Source: Dolomedes plantarius
Lineage: Eukaryota > Arthropoda > Arachnida > Araneae > Dolomedidae
Length of the DNA: 64,000 nt
NCBI GenBank assembly: GCA_907164885.2
Contig: OU015500.1
Span: forward strand, 48,226,646 to 48,290,645
Direction of reading: 5' to 3'
A program made the position numbers and the translations under genes. This document shows, piece after piece, positions 19,384-32,764 of this stretch; position 1 is the stretch's first letter, and each line of letters starts with the position of its first letter. The notes beneath the pieces were generated by a model. It did not search any database. It saw nothing but the letters and a program-made list of their open reading frames with translations, and was not told where the DNA came from.

Positions 19384-21341
19384 TTTACAAAACTTTTGTT
19401 ATAGCATCATGTAATATTACTAACTTTTATGTATAATATTTATCTGGTTCGAAAAAGTACATTCTCTAAGATTTTATATCTTAATATGATTGAAAGATTG
19501 ATTCAGATGAGAAAATCTTGTAGGGTAGTAAAACTTTCCTGACTGTAAAATTTCTAATAGAAAAAGATTTGAACAAATTAAATACACTTACTAATCTGCA
19601 AAAAAAATATAATAAGCATAATTTGTCTTTCAAATAAACTACATTTTCGGGATTATCAATTTTTCTTACAAATCTTTTGTTTTAGCATCATGTAATATTA
19701 CTAACTTTTATGTGTAATATTTATCTGGTTCGAAAAAGTACATTGTCCAAGATTTTATATTTTAATCTGATTGAAAGATTGATTCAGATGAGAAAATCTT
19801 GTAGGTTAGTAAATCTTTCCTGACTGTAAAATTTCTAATAGAAAAAGATTTTTAAAAAATAAATACACTTACTAATCTGCAAAAAATTTATAATAAACAT
19901 AATTTGTCTTTCAAATCACCTAAATTTTCTTGATTATCAATTTTTCTTACAAACCTTTTGTTACAGCATCATGTAATATTACTAACTTTTATGTATAATA
20001 TTTATCTGGTTCGAAAAAGTACATTCTCTAAGATTTTATATCTTAATATGATTGAAAGATTGATTCAGATGAGAAAATCTTGTAGGGTAGTAAAACTTTC
20101 CTGACTGTAAAATTTCTAATAGAAAAAGATTTGAACAAATGAAATACACTTACTAATCTGCAAAAAAAGTATAAAAAACGTAATTTGTCTTTCAAATAAA
20201 CTACATTTTCTGGATTATCAATTTTTCTTACAAACCTTTTGTTTCAGCATCATGTAATATTACTAACTTTTATGTATAATAATGATCTAGTTCGAAAAAG
20301 TACATTGTCCAAGATTTTATATCTTAATCTGATTGAAAGATTGATTCAGATGAGCAAATCTTGTAGGGTAGTAAAACTTTCCTGACTGTAAAATTTCTAA
20401 TAGAAAAAGATTTGAACAAATTAAATACACTTACTAATCTGCAAAAAAAATATAATAAGCATAATTTGTCTTTCAAATAAACTACATTTTCGGGATTATC
20501 AATTTTTCTTACAAATCTTTTGTTTCAGCATCATGTAATATTACTAATTTTTATGTGTAATATTTATCTGGTTCGAAAAAGTACATTGTCCAAGATTTTA
20601 TATTTTAATAGGATTGAAAGATTGATTCAGATGAGAAAATCTTGTAGGTTAGTAAATCTTTCCTGACTGTAAAATTTCTAATAGAAAAAGATTTAAAAAA
20701 AATAAATACACTTACTAATCTGCAAAAAATTTATAATAAACATAATTTGTCTTTCAGATCACCTATATTTTCTTGATTATCAATTTTTCTTACAAACCTT
20801 TTGTTACAGCATCATGTAATATTACTAACTTTTATGTATAATATTTATCTGGTTCGAAAAAGTACATTCTCTAAGATTTTATATCTTAATATGATTGAAA
20901 GATTGATTCAGATGAGAAAATCTTGTAGGGTAGTAAAACTTTCCTGACTGTAAAATTTCTAATAGAAAAGATTTGAACAAATTAAATACACTTACTAATC
21001 TGCAAAAAAAATATAAAAAACGTAATTTGTCTTTCAAATAAACTACGTTTTCTGGATTATCAATTTTTCTTACAAACCTTTTGTTTCAGCATCATGTAAT
21101 GTTACTAACTTTTATGTATAATATTTATCTAGTTCGAAAAAGTACACTGTCCAAGATTTTATATCTTAATCTGATTGAAAGATTGATTCAGATGAGCAAA
21201 TCTTCTAGGGTAGTAAAACTTTCCTGACTGTAAAATTTCTAATAGAAAAAGATTTGAACAAATTAAATACACTTACTAATCTGCAAAAAATTATAATAAA
21301 CATAATTTGTCTTTCAAATCTACTACATTTTCTGGATTAAA
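19384..21341. repeat. 281-bp tandem satellite, seven units in a trimeric higher-order pattern
   Basis: The block TTTCCTGACTGTAAAATTTC recurs at 19535, 19816, 20097, 20378, 20659, 20940 and 21220, a period of 281 (last step 280). Diagnostic positions sort the units into three types. Type A has acattctctaag and gttacagc. Type B has acaaatc, ttttatattttaat and ggttagtaaatc. Type C has acattgtccaag with gagcaaatc. Units 2-4 read B-A-C and units 5-7 read B-A-C again; unit 1 is A-like at its start, but its 3' edge resembles C. Corresponding points in the two trimers are 843 bp apart. No reading frame is conserved. Confidence 0.95.
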
Positions 21342-23711
21342 AAGTTTTACTTACAGTAAGTAATATACAATAGGTAAATCGAAAGTAGGTTCCTTCTGAT
21401 TTTAATACTTATTTTCGGAATTCCGCTGCAAGTACGTGTTCACTTCTGGTGGGGAGCCGGAGGGGGGATGCCAGGACTGATGATGATGTACGAGGAAGGG
21501 GATTCTCATTCGTTCAATAGCAGAACATTCGGCGAACTATACTCATTATCCTTATTCAGGGCAGATTATTCTGTAATAATCTTACAAATTCATGTTGTTA
21601 TTCTTTATCTATATGTTTATTTGATGTAAACCTATTAAATACGATAGCAAATAATATCTCATGTTTTTATTGCCATCATGTCTATGAAATTCAGGATGTT
21701 GGAGTAAGTCTTCCAAAATTATATATTCCAAATTCAATTTATACAATAATTTGTATGTCAATATTATTTAAGTGGACATCCACTAAAATAAATCTCCAAC
21801 TTATATTACGATATACTGATAAAGCTTTAGACCAAAGCACAGCATAAATCGTACACTTTGTAGTCTACAAATGCATGATTGATCTAACCAAGTAAATAAT
21901 TCTAAGAGTATACTGAAATCCTTTCTTTAATTACTGTCTTCACAACCGACACAAAACATTACACCAGTCAAATAAAGATGAAAAAAAATAATCAAAAGTT
22001 ATTCTGCTTTGAATGTTAAAGCCTCTGATAACAAAAGGCGACCGCAGCTTTCAAATATCGAACCAACCAAATATACGCAATATCTAAACTTTTGAGATTT
22101 CAAATATATTATCCTACTTCTTCTGAGGTAAGTATAACAGAAAAAAATAACACCGAAAAAATCCTAAATTAATCTCATTCGATTTATATCCTTCCAAGAA
22201 TATCGGATGACAGATATCTCCAAAGACAAGGCTGTTCCTAATTAACGATGGCTCAAGCATAATCTAGCACGATTATCTTACACAATGCATAGGGACTATA
22301 ATTTTCCCGTCGGAACCTTAAAAAGAATGTTGTTTTTTTTTCAAAAGAAGAGAACATTTTCTAAATCTGTTTTTCTTTGTTCCTCTTGAGTGAATTGTTC
22401 TTCGAAGATTCATAAAAAAAATTCCAGAAAAAATATTTGGGTAAAGAAACTTGTACAAGAAATTTAGAGAGGGTGTGAGTGCAGGATGAGATTAAAATAA
22501 AAAGTGAGTAACTGAAACGTCGTCTGTCACATTTTTTAAAACTTTTTTCATGAACACCGTCTGTTAAATTTAGATCAGAAGAGCTGGTGACTCGCGAAAA
22601 ATAACGTAACGTAAGTATAAATGCGTGTTCCACCGAATGGAAATTGATGGCTTCGTTACAGTCTAATGGTTTAAAGAGAATAAAATTTCGCTTCCTTTTA
22701 TCATTTGTGCATTAAACTTATTTCTCCCTGCTTATCAGTAATTTTTTATAATAAATTAGATATAAAGGCTTTCAACTTATTTATGTATGGTAAATATTAT
22801 GAAAAAAGAAATAAGGTAGTAAGTAAATAACGTAAACTTTTTAATAGAAGAGCTAATGAACGTTTTTCTGGGCTTTTATTTAAGATAATCGGTAATTTTT
22901 TTCCGGGGGTGTTCTAGAACATCGTAAAATGATTATAGTCTAATATTGACTTAATTTAGCTATACTATCGTGTTCTTTATCCAAATTTTGAGGTAAAAAC
23001 GGAAAATGAAAAATTTCAATAACAAACTAATCCTTACGGCTAACATTGAGTTTATAAACACATGGCATCTTAGTATCGCCTACATGCATTTAACGCTTCT
23101 TAACTCTTGTCCAGCTTAAAGGTCTTATAATGTACCAGATAATTTATTAATTAGACCCTGAACTTTCCTATTATATGGTTAAGGGTTGTTCTCTGCGATT
23201 AACCCTTCCCGATAGCGATCAATAAGATTGGTTTGCTGGGGTGGGTGTCCACAATGTATATCGGAGACAGTCTCATTGCTTTTTGAAATTATGTAGCTCA
23301 TATTTGGCCAACACCATTCTGCTTATTTCTGAACTTTTCCCATTGTAATTACTTCTTCATTATTTAATTCGGCAGATATGAAAGTGAACTCAACCAACTG
23401 GTTAGTAAACAGAAGATAATAACGCAATTCCTTACAGCCTTATCTAAACTAAAGGAAAAGGTACGTGAAATAAGTGAGGGAAAAATTGTACCATTTTGAT
23501 TTTCTATCAAAATTTCTGTTATTTTTGTTTTCAAATATCAATATGAAAACTTCCTGTTTGGAAGAAACTTTCAAAGCAAATTTATTTAAATAACTTATGA
23601 GCATGAACCTTAGAATATATACTTCAAACAGTATAAACAAAACATAACAAAAAGGTAGTATTTCAATATATTTCGGTTCCTCAACTACTATTGGAGACGA
23701 TATCGTACCTA
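21342..23711. other. AT-rich DNA, no supported feature
   Basis: No recognisable gene, terminal repeat or tandem repeat. The minus-strand frame at 22361-22633 is Ser/Lys/Phe-rich and matches nothing I know. Confidence 0.55.
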
Positions 23712-23715
23712 TTAG

Positions 23716-24269
23716 CCCTCAAACGGTACAAAGGGGGTCGGATCCAATCCAAGGGTTTGTCTCCCCCCCCTGTAACTCTCCCCTCTCATTTCAAGAGATC
23801 GAGTTGACAAGGAACTCTATCAGACAGACCTACTAGACCACCCTACTAGACATAGGAATAAATACGAGTGTCTTCGTTGAAAACATTATTTATGGTCACT
23901 AGTTTATTTATTTCAATTTTGAAGACCAAAAATGTCAGTATATATTATTTTTTACATTTTTGTGCTCGGAAAGTTGGTTTCACTAACTTCCAAAACTAAG
24001 TAGACTAAATTACATATTAGACTTAATATATACAACATTCTATGTAAATGCCAAAGAGATTTTCTTTGTTTAGCAATAATACAATTCATTGGTCATTTTT
24101 ACTACAAAAAGGGTTTTATTTCATGTAAAATATTATCAATAAATGTTATTTTATAACAAAAATGCTTCTGTACTTATTTTTACCAAAAACGTCATCATAA
24201 AAGATATCGGGTTGGATCCGACCCGACCGTACCATCTATTTCTTTTCAGACCACTGTACCGTTTGAGGG
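23716..24269. mobile_element. piggyBac-type MITE
   Basis: Ends are CCCTCAAACGGTACA and TGTACCGTTTGAGGG, exact inverted copies. The right side is TTAA (24270-24273); the left is TTAG (23712-23715), a one-base change from TTAA. Subterminal inverted blocks (ggtcggatcca / ggttggatccgac) add support. 554 bp, no coding capacity; mobilisation would depend on a piggyBac transposase elsewhere. Confidence 0.85.
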
Positions 24270-24273
24270 TTAA

Positions 24274-26562
24274 AGAAGTTGCGAAGTTTTGGTGAACGAG
24301 ATCATTTACTATTTCGTCAGAACTACACTAAAGCGAGGGCTGTTTGACAACACAACTTGAGATTCTTCGTCACAGCCGATGGACACATGTTAAAATAGCA
24401 ACATAGTCCAACACTATGTTTTTGGTTTTAGCTATTGGCTTCTTTGAGCCCTTAAACATGGACTGATATGTTCATCATGCTTAAAATCTGCCAATGTGAA
24501 TTTCATATTCCAAAGAAAAGAGAGTACTCTTACCGGAGTTTGCACAGTTAAACCATTCGAACGGGGTAAAACTTCATTATTTTATTGTATACACCTCATT
24601 AGTTGCAAAGTTATCATTCAATTCATAACCTTAGCTGAAAACTCCTATTGAAAATTTTATTGTTTGAATCCTTAAAGAATTAAACCAATATATTGATATG
24701 TTGATGAATATGTCATAACAATGCAATAGCTTTTATAAACTAACAGGTTTCATTATAAACTAACAGGCTTTTGAATTTAAATTTTATTAGTGATAGTAAG
24801 TATTACGATAATTTTCAATAATTGTATTCAAATGTAAGTATTAATGGGATGAATTATAGTAACGATTTGGGACAAATTATTTGATTTCTTCAATTACCTT
24901 TTATTGAATATGTCAAGAAATTTAATAATTATGCCTTATCTTACATTAGTAGTACACAAAGATTTAATGGACAATATTTAAACAGTAATGTCTTTCCGCA
25001 CCCTCTCTTTTGTTGTACCACCAGATGAAACAAATGGGACATATTTGCTCTCCATGATCTGTAATTATCATTTCTAATTCAAAGGAAAACGCTCAGAAGG
25101 GGTTATTTAATTATTTTCTTCACATTTACGACTGTTTCGTTTCGTTTCCTAATTTTTACCTTCCCATAAATGAACTGAAACAATTATCTGTGATCTCTGT
25201 ATGCGTCATTAAAGTTACGGGTAATAATAGTGTGAAATCAGTTCCCCTTAACAAAGGAGGCGTATTGTTAAAGACGTTTTTTTGTTAAAATAACGCGAGG
25301 ACTGCAGAAAATTGCGTAAATAATGAGTTTCTTTTTGTAGAGAATTTTCCTTTCACGGGACGTCAGATTTTTGTTATAAGAATTGTTAATTCTTAGCTAC
25401 TGAAGGCTTAGCGTAACTTTAACTATGTCATTATTTCCTTCAGAATTTTTCTTAGTTTTTCAGTATTTATTTCTAATTTACAATATTTCAGTATGCTGAG
25501 CATTGGTTTAGTACCTTCTAGGTACTAATGTTAGTTTAGTACCTTCAGAATGTTTATTCTGTTCTTGGATTTTTTTTCTTGCAATATTTATTTCATCCTC
25601 TTTCTTCTCTCTTTTCTATTCTTATTTTAAAATATTTATTTTGAAATAAGAATAGAAAATATTTTTGCTGCTTTCTGTTTTAATATTTATTTCTAAATTT
25701 ACTTTAGAAATATTTATTCCTCCCTTGACTTCTTCCGGATGACCGTCTACAAAATTTCACGAAAGTTTTTGTCTTCCACTGAAACCGGATTCTGAAATCA
25801 GGCCTGTGCCCTTTTCTTCGGCACAATAAATAGAGTTAAATTATCCACGAAGTGTTTACATTATTTCTAATTAATACATTTTTATCTTCTTGACTCCCCT
25901 AATATTGTATGATATGATATTATTCACTTGTAATCCCTGTAGTGCTGATTTAATATTGTTGTAATTTGTTAACACAAAATGGGTACTTGGATTGTAACCA
26001 CGCATGATAGTGGAATTATATTTTATATTTAAAGTATTTTATTTAAATCACAACTTGAGACGTGTTTAATCTATTTATTATTTGTAGCCCAAGTTCGGTC
26101 TACAGTTGTATAGCTTGTACGTTTGTGAACATGTGAAATTTAGTTGTCAATAAATGGACTAAGGTTGAGTGGCAATATTTTGTGATATGGTGACTGCCCA
26201 TTTTTTGGGGTGGTGGGGAGGGGTGGGTTAAATCCCTATTTTGGGCTGTTAGGCTAAATTTGCTTAAATTTGAACCCCGTGGTCCTGTTGGACATCGTGG
26301 GGGACTTGGAGGAATGCTATCACTCAATTGGTCTTCAGGAAATCTCGAATGAACTAGGCTGGAACGAGTAAGGTTTTGAATACCCTAATACCGTCATGAG
26401 GATTCTTTCAAAATATGCAATAAATCATGAGAAACTCTGACTTGTTTCAGTGCTTCAGAACTTCAATGTAGTAAAATTTGTGTACAGTAGTGCCATATTT
26501 ATAAATCTGCGTTAACCGTCATGTGAGTAAAAGCAAAATCGAACGAAATTTGTTACAATCGG
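24274..26562. other. AT-rich DNA, no gene seen
   Basis: Includes a 16-bp-arm inverted repeat (25612-25627 with 25644-25659, ttttctattcttattt) in a stretch where atatttattt recurs several times between 25460 and 25720. A minus-strand Pro/Ser-rich frame at 26100-26327 has no recognisable domain. Confidence 0.55.
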
Positions 26563-26846
26563 CAATCCCGACAAGCGTCATTAAATACCTCCGTATCTAG
26601 CCCGGATAGAGGCACTTTAAATCTGTATACAGGAAAGTTCCTCTATGAGGTTAGAGAGGGTGGGAGAGGATGCGATCCTCCCAGATACCGCCCCTGGGTG
26701 TGCTCGGTCAAATGTGAGGTGACATTTAGCTAACTCCGACCCTTGTGGTACCGTTATAAAACCGGAGCAGCACCCCTCAGACCACTAGCCTATATAGACC
26801 TGGTATGGAATACCTCCGGCCAGGGTTCAATAGAAACAACAACAAA
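26563..26846 (+). mobile_element. 5'-truncated SINE (family 2)
   Basis: Starts within the B-box end (caatcccgacaagc) and follows the 1409-1772 SINE through cattaaatacctcc, a gaggt-agggagggtgggagagg-like block and the tail GAAACAACAACAAAA. The tRNA-like head is missing or highly diverged. Confidence 0.8.
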
Positions 26847-26929
26847 ATTATAGGCATTTTGGCGGTAATTCCGATCCGATTTGTCGAAATTTTTAGGTTT
26901 GTTCTAATTTTCGGCGGACCTCCCAAGAA

Positions 26930-27050
26930 AGGATGCAATCAGTTGGACCATACCTAAAACAAAAATAAAATTCAAAGTTGCCAGATGTGGTGAGACATCA
27001 CCCCAAAATTGATTTAAATAGGAAAAAGGGGGATAATCGGTACGACGGCC
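26930..27050 (+). repeat. Dispersed repeat, copy 1
   Basis: Shares acaaaaataaaattcaaa followed by a similar 60-70 bp (gttg-c-gat ... gag--atcac-ccc-aaa) with 27950-28065, in the same orientation. No termini defined; probably a fragment of an old element. Confidence 0.45.
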
Positions 27051-27065
27051 ATTTTCATTATTGCA

Positions 27066-28240
27066 CAGTTTATTCTTTGTCAAGATTAGAAGAACGTTCA
27101 CTTCGAATTTCATTGCTGCCATCTTGAGGCTGAACGGGGAATCTTTAATTTACGGCAAAGTTGTTTCATTTTCAGGTAAAGAACAGAAACTCGGTTATGC
27201 GTCTCTAATCTGATGAAATAAAAGTCTCTAATCAACCAAAAACATAATTTGTCAAGTTCAGACAAATTGCATTTAGAAATAATAAGAAATATTTAGTTGT
27301 AAAATTTAATAATGTAAGTAGATAGAAATATTTAAATAATTTAATTCTAAATATATAATACCTCAATTTCGACGTAATGTTTAAATTAGCATAAATTCTT
27401 CATGAATAGAGTGTTACTCAATAAATATCTTCTTATTGAGTTAATCCCTAAAGATTTATTGCTTTGTTGAATTCTTTAGAATTATGTAGAAATTATAATA
27501 TATTAAAAAAGCTTTAAAAGAACTAACTAAGCAATACTTTTACAGTTCGGAAATTGAATTTAAATTTTAATGAATTAAAATTTAAAATTGACTTCAATTT
27601 TAACATACATTTGATGTTAAAACTATCTGCAAGATTTTTTAAAAGTATTACAAAGTCAGAAGACATACTCTGCAAGTGTTTAAAAGTACGCAACTATTAT
27701 AAAAAAAAATTTAGCATTTTAATTAAAATCACTGAAATCAGCTTTGAAAGATATTTTAGTTTCAATGTTGCTGAGCATTTGAGAAAAATAAGTTTTATAG
27801 AAATTAATTTTTAATTTTCATGATATCTGGAAAAATTACCGAACAATTATTTTATAAGGCTATATTGCACTGACACACAGTATTCCGGGACTACCCTTAG
27901 GCTTACAATAATTTCTGGTGCTTACCCTATGGGAAGATGCCATCTATTGATCATCCTTAACACAAAAATAAAATTCAAAAGTTGTCTGATTAAACGAGAA
28001 ATCACTCCCAAAAGAGATAACAGTGATTATCTCACCCCCTACCTGAGGCATACTATTTACTTTATCAGCTTGTTTTGGTCACAATCATGCCCATCGTATT
28101 AATCTTATCTAACTTCGGTTCTAAAATTCAGTTCTAAAATTCCTCTTTAGATTAGAACACCTTAATGCTCTTTCAGCCCGCAAACCGTCCACACTCACCA
28201 AATTTTCCTAATTATTGTTTCCGTTTTCGTTACCAAATGA
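27066..28240. other. AT-rich DNA with the second dispersed-repeat copy
   Basis: Includes copy 2 of the dispersed repeat at about 27950-28065. The plus-strand frame 27554-27814 encodes a Phe/Lys/Ile/Asn-rich peptide that I read as AT-rich noise. Confidence 0.5.
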
Positions 28241-28247
28241 GAGAGGT

Positions 28248-28286
28248 TATATATATATATATATAACTACCTATCTATCTATCTAT
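28248..28286. repeat. (TA)n then (CTAT)n microsatellite
   Basis: About nine TA units, a short gap and about four tetranucleotide units. Confidence 0.9.
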
Positions 28287-31200
28287 GTAAACATAAGTTT
28301 TTTTTAACCGAAGGAGTTAAGTTTCTGTCTATCAAGATCAATTTTTAGGGGGTTCAGGACACATATAAAAAATTTTTATTTATTGAGTTAAAATTTTTAA
28401 TTTTTTTGTGATGGTTAAACATATAATTTGTAAACAAAATCACATCATAAAACTTCTCATAAATAAAAAAAAAATTTAATTTAAAATTTTTAAAAAGTGG
28501 GGAAATTTAAAATCGTTATAACTCGAAATACAATTTGTCGAACGTCAAAATTTTTTCATTTAATCAAAAAGAAATATATTAATTTTGATTCTGCGTTTTT
28601 AAAATATTAATTTTTAAAAAATTTAAAATATTTAGTGTAAACATTTCAAAAAGAATTATGTAATTTATTTTTAAAAAATCATATTGTCAAAAATAATACT
28701 TTCTTAAATTTGCTAAATTAAAATTTAGTAAAATAATTGAAAAAGACATATTCCAAGTTTGAACCATTTTTCTTTAACGGTTCTTGGCTTATAACAATTT
28801 AAAGACGAGAAATGGTGAAAAAAACCCATCATGCAAAAAAACGCATACAGTTTTAAACAAAGATTGGCTGCTATTGGAATGTTTAAAAAATTTAATATCT
28901 CCTGTTCTAATTAAGACAGATACATGATTTAAATGCCATTTTGAGCGGAAAAAAAACACAAAATTGTTTAATGCAATAAAATTGTTTTCGAAAATTTGTA
29001 GAATTTGGTGTCCTGCCCCCCACCCCTCTTAATCAAAGAAAACTTATTGGTGCATTTAGATTACTTGATTTATATTTCTGGTTTTCATTAATACATAAAA
29101 TACCTACATGTTTAAGTAGGAAGTTGTAATGCTAATTACTTTTACTGTAGTATTAAAATGATTTAGTAATGCTATATTTTTCCTCATATCAGCTTTATAT
29201 TCAATACTTTACGATTAGACAAATTCAATGCAGATTCATTCATATATTTAACCCATTTACTTACTTTTATGATTTGATTTTATTTCTGATGATATACGTT
29301 TATTTAAAAAAATTAATTTTAGGGATTGCTTTCAGTATCCTGAACATGCTTCTAAGAGTAGAGTAGTTTATAAAAAATAATGATCTAGTTGTAGATATTT
29401 CTATGATGTAAAGTGTATTTCCTGAGGCCTATATTATGAAGATTTACAACTGAGTAGTTTGCATTAGATAAAAACCTTCTCCACAATGTTTATGAATTCA
29501 TTATCAGTAATGCAGCCAGCCAAGAACAGAAGTAAAGTTTATACTTTGTAGTCATATAAATTTTATGACAAAAGGACAAGTTAATGATAAAAAATTCCTT
29601 CTCTCTAGCGTTTGTATAAAGTTTTAAAGGTCTTTTATCGAAGTTTAGGAAAACAACAATAGAAAATTTTCCTATTCAGCTTTCAAAATATTTGTTCTGG
29701 ATAACTGAATAGAAATTCCTTTGAACGCTGATGCAGTATTAAAACAAATTTATAATTCTGGCAAGAGAAATTGTAGATTTCGTTTGAAGGGCTTTAAAAG
29801 AGTTCTGTTTTCTGTAAAGCCCTAAATGCAAATTAAAAGTATATTTGTGAGAGATATTACTCTCCCCTCTTTAGTATCTTTTTTTTTTTAAACTTGTCTT
29901 TTAAGTCGCGGGAAATAAGCCACAATTTCTACAAACAACGCCTCAAAGCAGCAGTTTTCAGAATAAAGTTAATTAATTCTATGTCATCTCAATGTGTGCT
30001 TTGAGAATACAGGAAATTGTTACAAGTTAGAATTTTAAATATATTTTTTTTACTCTCTTCTCTTTCTGAGTAAATCCCAGCAAAACCAAAACTCGAACTG
30101 GAATTACTAAATTAATTAGCTTTGAGTAATGGTCTGGGATGATTCATCATTGTTTTTACATACTCTTTATCTGCTCATCTCAGAGACATATGTCTTTATG
30201 ACAGATGGCAACTCTGATCAGTTATAAATGGATATATTTTTGCACTAGAACAAAAGGAATTTTTCCTACTTAAGAATTTAGCTCTATCACTTATCAGTGA
30301 TGTGAATGTAGAAAGATAAATAAATTTTAGCGATAACTGGTTTTCTATAAATATTAACTTCTAATATTCGAAAGAATTATGGGTCTTTGTTTAGAATTTT
30401 CTAAAATAATTAATGAAGTCATGCTGAAAAGTTAAATTCTTATTTTAATTCTACACTCTAAAGACTTTCGAACTCTTATGTGTTGAATTTCTTTTTTTAC
30501 CAACACATTTTAGATTTTAACTTTTATACAATGAATGCTTATATCAATTTCAACTAAAAATTAATCCACATCGAACTGAGCAATTTTGTTAGGGGAAAGA
30601 TAACGAATAAAATTTCTCTATCCTGTTAGAAAATCTACACATAAATAAAATTTAAAATGTTTGTCATTACTGTAAAATTTACAATATAGTAAACAATTAT
30701 GAGTATATGCTTGGAGCATTTGGAAGTTTAATTTTGCCAAGAAGTTAAATACTTTTATCAGTCTAAAATTTCTTGAAATCTGCTTAGGACAGACTAGGCG
30801 TCTGATAAAAGCAATAAACTTAAGTTCAATTATACCGTACATTCTTTTATATGTTTTAATTCAAGTTAATTTACATAAAGTACACAAATTCTGTTGACGA
30901 AACAACGCCCTTAAAATTTCACCATTGTGCTGGAGTAAGAATAAAAGTTAATAGATAAAACTTTTAACTAAAGCAGTCACTTCTGGATTTTCTAAAGCGT
31001 GAAGTGTTTATTCCGACGATATTATGAATAAGTTATGAGAAGAAGTCCTAGATTTACATGCCTATTGAGTTGATATGCGTTAGTGGAATCAAATTAAAAC
31101 ATTTGAGGTTAGATATTTTGATTAAAATTTAATGTAATAGAGTATAAAAGCTTTTCTATAGAAACCCAATGATTTTCTTGCATTCTTTCTAACGACTTTC

Positions 31201-31660
31201 AAAACATTGTTCATTCTAACTTTTATTAGACAAAACTTGTGGAAATCATGTATTTGAAACACACCCTTTCTTACTATCCTTAGAAGATATAAATTTTTAC
31301 TGTGAATACTATGAAACTGTTTGTTCCTGATATTATATTACACAATTCCAAGCAAATATTTTGGCTTTCTCAATTTTGTAAAAATCACACAGAATTTGTT
31401 TATATAAAAATCTTTTAGTTAAAGTGTGTTTCTGTGACTATATAGTCTCATAAACTCGGTTTAATTAACATATCGTAAATTTCAAGGGCAATATAGACCA
31501 AAGAGTTGGGATGTTGCAAGAATGTGCGTGTTATTTAGTTTTTTAAATAACCATTCACGACGTAATTTCAAGCGCATACGGTAAATTCAATTTGTAGTGT
31601 AGAATTAGGCCGAAAAATATATTAATGCTACATAAATATTGTGGCCATTCAAAAACGTAT
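28287..31660. other. Very AT-rich DNA, no supported feature
   Basis: Long A/T runs, particularly 28370-28760. No domain-bearing frame, terminal repeats or SINE-like promoter seen. Confidence 0.6.
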
Positions 31661-32085
31661 TGTGGTGTCGACACCACAGTATGAATATGAGAAGCGAGAA
31701 TGAAGTTTAGTGTTAATAAGCTGCTTTAATGTTGCTAATTCTGCGCTGGGAGATGGTCAACGGAAATTTGTCTTCAATGATGATACTGCATACCTTTCTT
31801 CAGTTACGACGATCAGGTGAAATTAATATACTTTATTTACAAATTAAGATTAGTTTACAGTATTTACATAAAAGATTACTAAGAAATTACTCTCCAACGA
31901 GAGTTCCGTTAGTACCGAACTGCTCGGTTCTTATGCGCAATGCATTCTGGTTCAAACATTTGAAACGGGAGATGATTCGCGGTTCGGTGCTCGTAGCGCC
32001 CCCAAAGATGAACTGCAACAGATGTAGGGAGAACAATATATGATATTCACGCAGGATGGTATTTAACACCAAAAATCATAACAAA
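31661..32085. repeat. Possible solo LTR or MITE starting in an 18-bp palindrome
   Basis: 31663-31680 is a perfect palindrome (tgtggtgtcgacaccaca) beginning TGTG, a common way for Gypsy-type LTRs to start. About 400 bp later the sequence tttaacacca could be a matching end. The segment is less AT-rich than its surroundings. No clear target duplication was found. Confidence 0.25.
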
Positions 32086-32279
32086 ATGCCTGATGTCCCT
32101 CAATTTAACTATTCTGCTTTTGTGCAGGGGTGTAACTACTATTGTTCAAGGTTGCGCAAAGAGACCCAAAATATTTTCTTTTCTTTTAAAGTACATTTTC
32201 GAAAAAAAATTCAATGAAAATCTCTAAAATTACTCCATTTTGACGAGGTATTCTTTGGAAAGTCTCAGCCTGCTTTCGA

Positions 32280-32430
32280 AAATACGATTGGGAGGGAGGT
32301 TGGCCGTAAATTCTACAGCCAACTTTCCCGGGGTACTCGGTCAAAATTGTAGTGACACCAAGGATTAGTGTTTGTTGACCCTTATAGTGTCCCCATTGTA
32401 ATCAACAAAAGTCTCTAGCGAATGCTTCTC
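32280..32430 (+). repeat. SINE-related fragment
   Basis: Shares 'cccggggt-ctcggt-aaaatt', 'accaag-gttagtgttt' and 'agtgtccc-ttgtaa' with 36880-37010. The 'gctcggtcaaa-tg-ggtgacat' part resembles the body of family 2 SINEs. Head and tail are not visible. Confidence 0.5.
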
Positions 32431-32672
32431 ATGTCACAATATACCCTCCAAGTTAAAAAAATAAGTCCAGAAGGTTATAGCACTGGTTCATATGAAATCC
32501 CTAACGAAATGCTATTTTGGGGAATTGACTTACGATGGCACTTCTAATATTATCTAATGTTTATCTAACATACAAAGTAAAAGAAGACACGGGAGCTTTA
32601 ATATGCATATGAACACAACTCGCTTATAGCCTAAAACGTTCCTATGTATTAACCTTTTCCTTACGGGTTGGG

Positions 32673-32682
32673 ATGCCCATAG

Positions 32683-32738
<56 letters not shown>

Positions 32739-32748
32739 CTATGGGCAT
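32673..32748. repeat. TA array bracketed by a 16-bp inverted repeat
   Basis: atgcccatagttaata (32673-32688) and tattagctatgggcat (32733-32748) are inverted copies with one mismatch, separated by a (TA)n run. The whole can fold into one long hairpin. It lies 17 bp upstream of the Tc1-like element. Confidence 0.8.
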
Positions 32749-32764
32749 AGCATAGTTATATATA

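Noticed and set aside
19384..21341. CRISPR-like array
   Set aside because: The repeats are contiguous 281-bp units without short repeats and unique spacers, in animal DNA; this is a satellite.
27554..27814. 86-codon plus-strand gene
   Set aside because: Phe/Lys/Ile/Asn-rich peptide typical of AT-rich noise, with no flanking signals.
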